NCBI GenBank assembly: GCA_022447095.1
Contig: JAKUUP010000010.1
Coordinates: forward strand, 1 to 46,813
DNA length: 46,813 nucleotides
DNA from: Candidatus Thalassarchaeum betae
Lineage (GTDB): Archaea > Thermoplasmatota > Poseidoniia > Poseidoniales > Thalassarchaeaceae
Direction: 5' to 3'
Shown: piece after piece, positions 39,308-46,813 of the stretch
Layout: the number at the start of each line of letters is the position of its first letter
How positions within the stretch are numbered: position 1 is the stretch's first letter
The notes under the pieces: generated by a model
What the model saw: only the letters and a program-made list of their open reading frames with translations
The model's database searches: none
Told to the model about the DNA's origin: nothing
Made by a program: the position numbers and the translations under genes

Positions 39308-40411
39308 ATGGCAATCGAGCTTTCAACTGCCCCTTTGCCCCGCGGTAGCCTGATTCTGGGCTCTTTTTCTGACATTGAGATAGAGAAGGAGGCGTATCGC
39401 CTCCAAGAGGTCATCAAACAGCCGGTGAGGTGGGGTCTGGAGACCTGCAGGGCCATCGCACCGCTCACCTTGGAGATTAACCAGCTGAAGCGTGAGAATG
39501 ACGTCTTCCTAATCGCCCATTCCTACCAGACCCCGGACATCATCTACGGCGTCGCCGACTCAGTCGCAGACAGTTACGCTCTGTCCAAGGAGGCCCGTGA
39601 CGCTCCGCAGCAGACCATCTTATTCTCGAGTGTTCGATTCATGGCTGAGACAGCCAAGATCGTCAGCCCGCACAAGGTGGTCCTGCACCCTTCACCAGAG
39701 GCCGGATGTTCACTGAGCGACGGGATCACCGCACAGGACGTACGTGACCTGAAGCAGGCGTATCCCGGCGTCCCGGTCGCCTGCTACATCAACACCAGCG
39801 CTGCGGTCAAGGCCGAGTGCGACGTCTGTGTGACCAGTAGCAATTATCTGAGAATCTGTGAGAGGTTGCCTGGCGAACGCCTGATATTCGTACCTGACCG
39901 TTTCATGGGCAAGCACCTACAGAACGCACTCGCCGGTAAGAAAGAGGTCGTCGTCTTCGACGGCGAGTGCGAGGTTCACGCGGTTTTTACCGGCGGCAAG
40001 ATTCGCTCATGGAGGAAGCGCACCGCTGACCTCGGGATGGAGCTGATGGTCCTCAGTCACCCTGAATGCGATGCCGACGTGCTTGAGGAGAGTGATTTCG
40101 TCGGCAGCAGTGAGGTTCTGATGGAAGAGGCTTTGCGCCTCGCTTCGGAAGGGAAGAAGGACCTCATGCTCATCACCGAGTGCGGCACGGCAGACAGAGT
40201 CATAGCCGAGTCCGATGAGGAACTGAACCTGATTGGTGCGTGTGTGATGTGCCCACACATGAAGAAGACCCAACTAGAGGACATTTTGCAGGCACTCAGA
40301 GACCCCCGTCCCGAACAGGTCATTGAACTGGACGCTGACATCATTGAGAGGGCGGGCCACTGCCTCGAGGAGATGTTCCGACTCGCCGAGCAATCAGCCA
40401 CGACGTTCTGA
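39308..40411 (+). CDS. nadA: Quinolinate synthase NadA
   Basis: NadA condenses iminoaspartate with DHAP to make quinolinate for NAD. It is a [4Fe-4S] enzyme; the cluster cysteines appear to be in PEAGCSLSDGI, LITECGTADR and ACVMCPHMKK. Further motifs are LIAHSYQTPDIIYGVADSVADSYALS and VACYINTSAAVKAECDVCVTSSN. The ATG at 39308 (MAIELSTA) has GAGAG upstream and is favoured over a TTG at 39272. The product is 367 residues. Its last 18 nt overlap the convergent PAP2 gene. Confidence 0.92.
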   Translation: MAIELSTAPLPRGSLILGSFSDIEIEKEAYRLQEVIKQPVRWGLETCRAIAPLTLEINQLKRENDVFLIAHSYQTPDIIYGVADSVADSYALSKEARDAPQQTILFSSVRFMAETAKIVSPHKVVLHPSPEAGCSLSDGITAQDVRDLKQAYPGVPVACYINTSAAVKAECDVCVTSSNYLRICERLPGERLIFVPDRFMGKHLQNALAGKKEVVVFDGECEVHAVFTGGKIRSWRKRTADLGMELMVLSHPECDADVLEESDFVGSSEVLMEEALRLASEGKKDLMLITECGTADRVIAESDEELNLIGACVMCPHMKKTQLEDILQALRDPRPEQVIELDADIIERAGHCLEEMFRLAEQSATTF

Positions 40412-42481
40412 GGCGGCTTGGTACGCCCACAGGAACAGCAATGGTATCAGCATCAGGATGGCCGCTTGCAGAATCACCGATGAGTACGGCTGAAAGGTCT
40501 CTCCCGAGTAGACCTTGAGGGAGGATTTCCCATCGGAATCGACCTCGACCCAAGCTACGTCCTCAAGCAGTACCTGAGGGTCTAGTTGATCGACGTCGTC
40601 GTCGTGGGTTATCGCTAGAGTGGTGTTCGCCTCGATGTCATGCAGGTAGACGTCTCTGGCAGTAGTAATCTCCTCGGGGGCGAGCGATGGGTCCCATAGG
40701 GGTATCTGGAGGAATGCCACGCGCCCGTGTGCCACGCTCGGGGAAGACGACGGCCACACCGGCTCGGATATCATTGTCTGCTCGCCAGTAAGGATGTTGA
40801 TCAAAATTGTCCGATTGACCGGTCCGACATCGACCACCGCAGTCACCCACAACGGATCCATGGCGATGTCGACTACCTTGGCGTTCTCGTAGTCCACGGC
40901 GATTCCCGAAATCTGCTCGAGGTACTCGTCCTGTGGTTCGGTCGCACCCGCATCCAAAACTAGGCTGATAGCGATTCTTGGCCCCTCGAGCGAGGTGACG
41001 TTGACAGTGGGCTGTGGAGCTGTGGTGTCTGCCCATGCGAGTAATTGGCCCGAGGCTGTGACTATCGAAAACGGGGCTCCCGAGAAAGTCATCTCGATCG
41101 GACTCTGCTCTCCGTCGATAACCTCCAGCGAGTCCTCATGAACTATCACCAGAAGCGGCTCGCCGGAGACAGACTCCGCTATCGCCACGTCCAGCACCGG
41201 ATTGCTCTCAATCCGACTGAACTTGGGGGAGAACTCGGTCTCGTTGGACTGGAGTTCGTAGAAATCCACCCTCTGGGCGTCATGCAGCGCTAGGAACGGA
41301 CCCGAGATGGAAACCATCGGAGTCGTTTCCCACACTGCCCCGGAAACTATGCTGCCAACCTCGTCGCTGACGTTCCACACGCTGATTTCCAGACTGCCGT
41401 CCGGTACCTCTTCGACTGAGACCAGCCATCCGTCGGAGCCGGCCGCGGAAGTCGGCCATTCCACGCCCTCGACCGGGAAGTCCTGATGGGTGGCATCCCA
41501 TAGCAAAACGAAGCCGGTCGAAAGCAGAAGAGTGGCGATGATTACGCTGGTCTGTCTCTTATTGGGCTCCTTTAGAGGCTCGAAGACTGAGTACACGTTG
41601 CTCAGAGTTCCACGGAGCGACTTGCTGGGATCTGCGATGGCGCGGGCGAGTCGTCGGCTGAACAGACGCTCGTCAGCTACCCTCCATATCGGCGAGTGGG
41701 TCTTCGCCGTCAGTTCGACAGCGAGGATGGCGACGGCCATGCCGCCGATGATGTCGACTATCCAGTGTATGCCGAGGTAAATGATTGAGAAGGCGGTTAC
41801 TAGCATGAAGGCGATGAGGAAGTTTCGGTAGTTCGCCCATCTCCCGTCTTCATCCCATCTCTGCATGGTCAGCCAGATAGCGAAGGGCAGACCGATGTGC
41901 AGACTCGGCATGCCGTTCGAGAAGGGGTCGATTCTAGTGAACCAGTTGTGAATCTCGGGTGTGAGGTCGTACGCGATGGTCTGCATATTGGGAATGTGGT
42001 CACCGGTCACTCCAACGTTGAAGAAGAGGAAGAACGGTATGGCGATTATGTATACCCAGAACATCGACAGTGAGACTCTGTCGGCCATGTGCCTGTCATC
42101 GAAGTAGATTGGGTAAAGGAAGGAGGCGAAAGTCGCCGTCATGAATCCCATGACGTAGAAGTGAGTCAACATCTGGTCCAATGTGGCGTTGCGCAGTTCC
42201 TGCTGGACCCACAGGACAATATCTCCCTCTATGGCGTAGACATAGGGCGTCATGTCAAGCTTTGTGCTGGCCATCAGGACCCGGTCCATCCCATCCAGTA
42301 GATCCTTCCAAAGATAGACGGAGAAGACTACGATCATATGTGCCCAGTATCGTCTGAACATGTCGATGAAGCCCTCAAGCCTAAGCTTCGCATAAGGCGG
42401 CTTGAACAGCGGCATCATCGCTATACTGAGGATTATCGCACCTGTGATCCAGGTGATGTAGATGCCAGTGCCCGCTGCCAT
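40394..42481 (-). CDS. PAP2/Aur1-like membrane enzyme with large extracytoplasmic domain
   Basis: Residues 1-265 are a multi-helix membrane domain with PAP2 phosphatase/transferase motifs: NGMPSLHIGLPFAIWLTMQRW and YLGIHWIVDIIGGMAVA, where the histidines and aspartate form the catalytic set. This resembles Aur1-like inositol phosphotransferases and lipid phosphatases. After a helix at about 308-325, roughly 330 residues are beta-rich with repeated W and VxxV segments, like a propeller or lectin domain outside the cell. A last hydrophobic helix and a short basic tail end the protein. The 695-residue length is unusual for the family. It overlaps nadA by 18 nt. Confidence 0.8.
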   Translation of the reverse strand: MAAGTGIYITWITGAIILSIAMMPLFKPPYAKLRLEGFIDMFRRYWAHMIVVFSVYLWKDLLDGMDRVLMASTKLDMTPYVYAIEGDIVLWVQQELRNATLDQMLTHFYVMGFMTATFASFLYPIYFDDRHMADRVSLSMFWVYIIAIPFFLFFNVGVTGDHIPNMQTIAYDLTPEIHNWFTRIDPFSNGMPSLHIGLPFAIWLTMQRWDEDGRWANYRNFLIAFMLVTAFSIIYLGIHWIVDIIGGMAVAILAVELTAKTHSPIWRVADERLFSRRLARAIADPSKSLRGTLSNVYSVFEPLKEPNKRQTSVIIATLLLSTGFVLLWDATHQDFPVEGVEWPTSAAGSDGWLVSVEEVPDGSLEISVWNVSDEVGSIVSGAVWETTPMVSISGPFLALHDAQRVDFYELQSNETEFSPKFSRIESNPVLDVAIAESVSGEPLLVIVHEDSLEVIDGEQSPIEMTFSGAPFSIVTASGQLLAWADTTAPQPTVNVTSLEGPRIAISLVLDAGATEPQDEYLEQISGIAVDYENAKVVDIAMDPLWVTAVVDVGPVNRTILINILTGEQTMISEPVWPSSSPSVAHGRVAFLQIPLWDPSLAPEEITTARDVYLHDIEANTTLAITHDDDVDQLDPQVLLEDVAWVEVDSDGKSSLKVYSGETFQPYSSVILQAAILMLIPLLFLWAYQAASERRG

Positions 42482-42542
42482 GCTCCTGACCTAATCGGGT
42501 AGCGAGTGTGCCATGAAATCGACCCCTACAGGAAAACCATGG

Positions 42543-43556
42543 TCAGGTTATGCGGACCGAGGGGCCAGCGCTGTCCTCGAGAGTAGCCAGCACGTTGTCC
42601 ACTATGGCATCGAAGGCCGCCGCGGTGTCACCGTCCGGCTCGGCGACGATACGGTGGACGCCGTCGTCTCCGCCCCTGACAATACCGGGATCGAATGGAA
42701 GAGCGCCGAGGAAGGGGACTTGAAGTTCGGTGGCCGCCGAAGCACCGCCTCCTGACTTGAACACGTCCAATGTCAGCGACCAGTTTCCGTCCTCGCCCGT
42801 GTTGGCCTCAATAGGGGTCCCGTTGGGTCCCATGACTGATACCTGCGAGTTTGGCTCAGCGGTCCCACGAATGGTGTAGCCGCTCATGTTCTCGACCACG
42901 CCGAGGACTGGGACCGAGAGGGTCTTGGCGAAGTTGATCGACTTGCGACTGTCTAGCAAGGCTACCTCCTGAGGCGTAGTTACAATGACAACGCCGTCGA
43001 TACCAGGCAGATTCTGACTGACTGTCAGGGGTTCGTCGCTGGTACCAGGGGGGAAGTCGACGATGAGGGCATCCAATTCACCCCATGCGACATCGCCGAT
43101 GAACTGCTGAATGGCTCCGAGTTTGATTGGCCCTCGCCAGATCACAGGCTTGTCCGGATCCTCGATGAGGAATGCCATCGAAATGACTCGGACTCCGTGT
43201 GGGCCGACAGCGGGAAAAATCTGGCCGTCCTCGACATTTAGTTCGGCGTCATCAAGACCGAGCATCTTGGGAACGTTCGGCCCGGTGATGTCGATGTCCA
43301 TCAGACCAACCTTCATCCCCCTACGGGCTAGCGAGAGCGCGAGCCCGGTGGCAACTGTAGATTTGCCTACGCCGCCCTTGCCTGAAAGTACCATGATCTT
43401 GTGCTTGATATCCTCATCGAGTTTGGTAATCCTGAGTTTGCGCTGCATCTGCTGGTAGGCCTGCTCCATCTGCGCACGCTGCTCGGACGAGGTGTCATCG
43501 TCTTGTGACTGCTTATCGTCGTCGCCAGAATGGTGACTGATGGGTGAATCCGCCAT
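42543..43556 (-). CDS. Mrp/NBP35-family P-loop ATPase with Ig-like insert, cysteine-free
   Basis: Mrp/ApbC proteins bind and transfer Fe-S clusters. The ATPase core is normal: KIMVLSGKGGVGKSTVATGL, LMDIDITGPNVP, DALIVDFPPGTSDEPL and VTTPQEVALLDSRKSINFA. After VENMSG (residue 226), where the family has the CxxC cluster-binding pair, a segment of about 40 residues (227-267) intervenes. It carries GTAEPNSQVSVMGPNG and DGNWSLTL, the hallmark of bacterial Ig-like repeats. The normal end then resumes with ATELQVPFLGALPFDPG. I see no cysteine in all 337 residues, so Fe-S transfer by the usual route looks impossible. Confidence 0.88.
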   Translation of the reverse strand: MADSPISHHSGDDDKQSQDDDTSSEQRAQMEQAYQQMQRKLRITKLDEDIKHKIMVLSGKGGVGKSTVATGLALSLARRGMKVGLMDIDITGPNVPKMLGLDDAELNVEDGQIFPAVGPHGVRVISMAFLIEDPDKPVIWRGPIKLGAIQQFIGDVAWGELDALIVDFPPGTSDEPLTVSQNLPGIDGVVIVTTPQEVALLDSRKSINFAKTLSVPVLGVVENMSGYTIRGTAEPNSQVSVMGPNGTPIEANTGEDGNWSLTLDVFKSGGGASAATELQVPFLGALPFDPGIVRGGDDGVHRIVAEPDGDTAAAFDAIVDNVLATLEDSAGPSVRIT

Positions 43557-43667
43557 TGAGACGATGGCGGCATGGTGCGTACTTCAACCCTATTCAACCA
43601 TCTTTAGTTAGGTCTCAAGGGAAAAAATGTGGTTTGGTTCATTAATCCTGAACACCACAGGGATGGT

Positions 43668-44027
43668 ATGCGTCTGCTGTTCGTATGCGTCGGCAACACC
43701 TGCCGTAGTCAGATGGCTGAGGCCTTGGCCAAGCACAAAGGGCATGAGGCCCAATCTGCGGGAACTAGTCCGGGCAGTGCGGTTGCACCGAAGGCCATCG
43801 AGGTCATCGAAGAGAGGGGAATCGACATAGGCAGTCAGTACCCGAAGTCGGTCGATGACATAGATACGAGAGGTTTTGACCGTATCATCAGCATGGGCTG
43901 TGGTGTTGAGTGCTCCCGCCTTCCTATGGACGACGACTGGGGGATTGAAGACCCATACGGCGGAGATGTTGCCTTCTACAGGGAGACTCGTGACAAGATA
44001 GAGAGACTCTTGGACTTGTTAGAATGA
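43668..44027 (+). CDS. Arsenate reductase / LMW phosphotyrosine phosphatase family protein
   Basis: The catalytic P-loop CVGNTCRSQMAEALA (CX5R) is at the N terminus, and IISMGCGVECSRLP has two cysteines spaced as in thioredoxin-coupled ArsC, followed by WGIEDPYGGDVAFY with the DP loop. The 119-residue product therefore looks more like ArsC arsenate reductase than a tyrosine phosphatase. The ATG at 43668 (MRLLFVCVGN) is chosen; the longer frame is not family-like. No other ars gene is near. It precedes tRNA-Gly(GCC). Confidence 0.85.
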   Translation: MRLLFVCVGNTCRSQMAEALAKHKGHEAQSAGTSPGSAVAPKAIEVIEERGIDIGSQYPKSVDDIDTRGFDRIISMGCGVECSRLPMDDDWGIEDPYGGDVAFYRETRDKIERLLDLLE

Positions 44028-44073
44028 GGTAAACCGACGCTTAGAAAAGTGATTCTCGTTTCCCGGAACCTAC

Positions 44074-44148
44074 ACGAGTGTAGTGTAGTGGTTATCACCG
44101 GGCGTTGCCAACGCCTGAACCCGGGTTCAAATCCCGGCACTCGTACCA
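44074..44148 (+). tRNA. tRNA-Gly (anticodon GCC)
   Basis: The acceptor ACGAGTG pairs with CACTCGT, D arm is GTG/CAC-like, anticodon stem GGGCG/CGCCT surrounds TTGCCAA (anticodon GCC), and T arm is CCGGG-TTCAAAT-CCCGG. Discriminator A is at 44145, followed by an encoded CCA. With the TCC and CCC genes the window holds all three glycine isoacceptors. Confidence 0.93.
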
Positions 44149-46813
44149 TCACTCTAATTCCGAGTTCCTCATAGACACCGCCACAGCAGTGATTCCGAGA
44201 GCCATCAGCATGCCCAACACAACCAACACCAAGGTAGTCGCATTGTCACTCACCCAACTACCTCCTCCTCCAACGGAGTCAGTCTTCTCCAACTGCAGGG
44301 TATGACTCTGCAGGGAATCTGGAGTCATAGACTGGTAGGTATCTGTAGCGCGAATCTGGATAGTGATGTTGCCCTCGGGCAGGCTTGAACGGACATCGAA
44401 CTGGATAGTGTACACCCCGTCCCCGGAGAGTCTGTCGCCGCCGGTCCCGTCATCTACCATAAGCAGCCACTTGTCGGAGCTCCCGATAGGGGCGAGTCTG
44501 CCGATTTTCGCTTGAGCGGAAGAGACACCGTCAGGATCCTCTATCGTCGCCTCCAGTGTGTGCGCGATCGTATCTCCGCTTTCAGGCACATGAATCGTCT
44601 CGACCTGTTCGCCATCCCTCAACACGGAGACGGAGTTGATCCAAGGGGCCTCGTTGACGATAGTCATCAAGGGAGCGTCCTCTGGATATCCGTCTCGATG
44701 GATGTGTTCTGCCATAATGGATTCGCCCTCCCCGTCGGTGATTCGTACCGGGATTATTCGCTCTCCAGGAGCCATGCCGTATGGCACCGTGAACTGGCCG
44801 GTCCAAACACCGTCGGACTCGGTCAGCGGGGTCAACTCGCCACCAGTGCTCAACAGGTCAATGCCGATGGACTCGATTCCGTGTCCGTCGACTGCGGTGA
44901 TTCTTACTTCAACCGGATCGCCGCGCGGGGCCGAGTCGGGTGTGAAGACGAGTGACATCATCCTCGGAGCTGCGTTGGTTACCTCAAGTGCGGCTTCTCC
45001 CTCAACATAGACCCAGAAGTCCTGCATGCCCACCGTGACATCCATCAGGCCGTACTCCAATCCATCGTAGACAATGAGTGCAGTCCAGATGTCGTCGTGA
45101 ATGGTATAATCGCCGAACAGACCAGAGTCGGACAGTTCGACGATTCCCAGGCCCATCTGAGTGAGATCGGCAGTGACTTCGGTGACATCGGTGTCGAAGT
45201 CATCCACGACGACCTCGAGGTGCGCCGAATCGCCCTCAGTCAGTAGCCTGCCTTCGCGGAAGCCGATGGAAATCATCGCCGGAGGGGTGTTCTCGTCGGC
45301 GGTGATGACTGGGGGTGAGAGCACCCGGTCCACCATCTGATGCTCGACGAAGGCAAAGCCCTCGCCAATTGAGCCATTTTCGCTGAGATCAAATTCTACC
45401 CAGCGATGGACCTCATTCAGAAGACCTGCGAGGGGGCCCTCGTTGACGATGCTGCCCGAGGCCTGACTGTTCTCTCCGTAGTCTCCCAACCACTCGGCCA
45501 CCTCGACCATGTGGCCGTCCAACTCGACATCGGAGATGGCGGTGACTACGATGCTCAGTACCATCGCATCGTTTCCGACCAGTGAGAAGCGGTCACCGAC
45601 GAACACATTCTCGGGGGCTGCGCCCGTCTCCCTCGAGATGTGGTTCTCAAACATGACCTCGGCTTCGGGATCCTCGGCCTGTGTGATGATTGGCGAGACT
45701 TCGGGGTACTCGTTGTTCACCGTTCCGTTGTCCTCTATGTACTGGTAGCGGATGGTCCGGTTGCCCCAGTCCGTCTGCGGGACCGTGAACTCGTAAGTCA
45801 GGTTGTGTTCTGCCTGCCACTCTTCGTTAATCGGCCCGATTGGGGTGGCCGAGACATTGAACCAGAACTCGTTCTCGATCTTGTCTGCCTCGAACAGAGT
45901 TCCAGTCGCGTTCTCCTGCGAGCCGGAGTCTACTATCCTCCTGATGAGTCCGAAGCTTCCCTCAGCATCGCCATCATAGGTGCCGTCGACTCGGATCGTC
46001 TCCGCTACGGTCTCGCCGCCCTGACTCTCGAAGTGTATCAGCGGGATGGTTCCCTCTACATCGACCTGGAAGAACTCGTCCCTAATCTCAAAGTTGAAGT
46101 CACCACCTCCCAATATCAAGAAATGCTGCTCCTCACGGATGCCGTCCTCCCAGCGCTCAAGGATCCTGAACTCATCGAGGTCGAAGGAGAAGTAGTCTCT
46201 GTCTGCTCCATTGAGGCGGAGCGTGGCGTTGGCCTCGATCTGGAGGTGTTGAAGACGCCTGCGATCGTCCTCGTCCCAAGTCTCGAAGTAGAAGGTAGAC
46301 AACTGACCGAAACCCCCACCACTGCTGTTGTTGTCGCCTCCGTTGAATGAGAGCCACCCTGTGCCGTCTATCCTGAACCTCTCGGTCAGCTCGCCTTCGG
46401 ACCAGGAGCGCAGGACGTAGACGTCGTTGATCTGGACCTCGACCTCGAAGCCGCTGTTCTCGCCCTCCTCGCTCTCTTCGGAGGTGCTGAGGTAGAGCGA
46501 GCCGTTGCCGCTCATCTCGAAGTTCTGCTGCAGAAGCTCGTTGCCGTCGTAGGTCTCGTTGAGCCATATCCTGTCGAGGTTTAGTTCAAGTTGCAGGCCC
46601 TCGGAGCCGTTCATAGCATCGAGAGTCAGAGTGCCGTTGCCAAGCTCGTTGGACTCGAGAATGCTACCGGCTCTCTTCTGCCAGCCTCGTCCTTCGAACT
46701 CTATGCCCTGACCGTCCTCTGCGCCTTCCATCGACCACGTGGTCTCACGGGTTATCTCGTGGTCGGCGATTGGCTGGTTCCAGTTGGTGATGTCGAGGAC
46801 TCGCGAGCAGCTC
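44149..46813 (-). CDS. C-terminal part of a large secreted surface protein (partial)
   Basis: The frame is open to the window edge: it continues upstream of the ATG at 46731 without a stop (SCSRVLDITNWNQP and on), so only the last 888 or so residues are present. It is acidic, asparagine- and glycine-rich, and beta-rich with repeated Ig- or CARDB-like modules (for example VTAVDGHGIESIGIDLLSTG and VRITDGEGESI). It ends in a hydrophobic helix (NATTLVLVVLGMLMALGI) and a short tail, the layout of a membrane-anchored surface or S-layer-like glycoprotein. Many NxT/NxS sites occur. Its last codon abuts the CCA end of the convergent tRNA gene. Confidence 0.8.
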   Translation of the reverse strand, partial: SCSRVLDITNWNQPIADHEITRETTWSMEGAEDGQGIEFEGRGWQKRAGSILESNELGNGTLTLDAMNGSEGLQLELNLDRIWLNETYDGNELLQQNFEMSGNGSLYLSTSEESEEGENSGFEVEVQINDVYVLRSWSEGELTERFRIDGTGWLSFNGGDNNSSGGGFGQLSTFYFETWDEDDRRRLQHLQIEANATLRLNGADRDYFSFDLDEFRILERWEDGIREEQHFLILGGGDFNFEIRDEFFQVDVEGTIPLIHFESQGGETVAETIRVDGTYDGDAEGSFGLIRRIVDSGSQENATGTLFEADKIENEFWFNVSATPIGPINEEWQAEHNLTYEFTVPQTDWGNRTIRYQYIEDNGTVNNEYPEVSPIITQAEDPEAEVMFENHISRETGAAPENVFVGDRFSLVGNDAMVLSIVVTAISDVELDGHMVEVAEWLGDYGENSQASGSIVNEGPLAGLLNEVHRWVEFDLSENGSIGEGFAFVEHQMVDRVLSPPVITADENTPPAMISIGFREGRLLTEGDSAHLEVVVDDFDTDVTEVTADLTQMGLGIVELSDSGLFGDYTIHDDIWTALIVYDGLEYGLMDVTVGMQDFWVYVEGEAALEVTNAAPRMMSLVFTPDSAPRGDPVEVRITAVDGHGIESIGIDLLSTGGELTPLTESDGVWTGQFTVPYGMAPGERIIPVRITDGEGESIMAEHIHRDGYPEDAPLMTIVNEAPWINSVSVLRDGEQVETIHVPESGDTIAHTLEATIEDPDGVSSAQAKIGRLAPIGSSDKWLLMVDDGTGGDRLSGDGVYTIQFDVRSSLPEGNITIQIRATDTYQSMTPDSLQSHTLQLEKTDSVGGGGSWVSDNATTLVLVVLGMLMALGITAVAVSMRNSELE

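Noticed and set aside
1-46813. CRISPR array, transposase or integrase
   Set aside because: No regularly spaced direct repeats and no recognisable mobile-element gene were seen.

Overview
The window is archaeal chromosomal DNA, most likely from a Marine Group II/III euryarchaeon (Candidatus Poseidoniia) or a close relative. The information-processing genes are archaeal: Nop5, fibrillarin, TFS, PCNA, Orc1/Cdc6, Bud32, a TBP-like protein, UPF0200 and an archaeal-type CoA pathway. They sit beside bacterial-type metabolic genes such as class I glycolytic aldolase, GlpX, biotin carboxylase, a PaaA/BoxB-like oxygenase and 3-hydroxyacyl-CoA dehydrogenase. Coding density is high, gaps are short and many starts have a Shine-Dalgarno (SD) sequence. 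The lineage is inferred from gene content, not from a marker tree. I saw no insertion sequence, integrase, phage gene or CRISPR array.

Layout. 1-3.2 kb: rRNA/tRNA methylation pair nop5-flpA (minus), divergent from tfs-pcn (plus). 3.2-6.2 kb: a membrane glycosyltransferase convergent with an ABC exporter whose SD lies in a perfect hairpin. 6.3-9.4 kb: tRNA-Gly(TCC), a small membrane protein, a TatD-like hydrolase, a TBP-like protein with an unknown partner, and a hotdog thioesterase. 9.5-11.2 kb: two proline-rich unknowns. 11.2-14.9 kb: minus-strand run of a CysJ-like FAD reductase, biotin carboxylase and a PfkB kinase. 15-17.4 kb: a ribonuclease Z-like metallohydrolase, then an AT-rich 400-bp gap with an ORB-like element just upstream of orc1/cdc6, a candidate replication origin.

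17.5-22.8 kb: a membrane protein, a fused PPAT/dephospho-CoA kinase, a probable RNase P RNA, an 874-residue winged-helix protein of unknown function, and two small helix-turn-helix-like proteins. 22.8-25.3 kb: class I aldolase, class II FBPase and MoaC. 25.4-28.9 kb: a ferredoxin with a CrtI-like flavoprotein, MoaE and a geranylgeranyl-reductase-like flavoprotein. 28.9-32.4 kb: a same-strand cluster of enoyl-CoA hydratase, PaaA/BoxB-like diiron oxygenase, an unknown helical protein and 3-hydroxyacyl-CoA dehydrogenase; an aldehyde dehydrogenase follows at 33.6 kb. This resembles the parts list of an epoxy-CoA aerobic ring-cleavage route.

32.4-39.3 kb: tRNA-Pro and tRNA-Gly(CCC), an ACT protein, SixA-like phosphatase, 2PGK-like kinase, UPF0200, a second enoyl-CoA hydratase, a proline-rich membrane protein, RdgB and Bud32. 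39.3-46.8 kb: NadA, a PAP2 lipid-enzyme-like protein with a large extra domain, an Mrp ATPase whose CxxC region is replaced by an Ig-like insert, an ArsC/LMW-PTP protein, tRNA-Gly(GCC) and the C-terminal part of a very large surface protein that runs off the window. The most unusual items are the cysteine-free Mrp with its inserted Ig-like segment, the oxygenase cluster with its unknown partner, the TBP-like pair, and the 874-residue regulator with its candidate operator.
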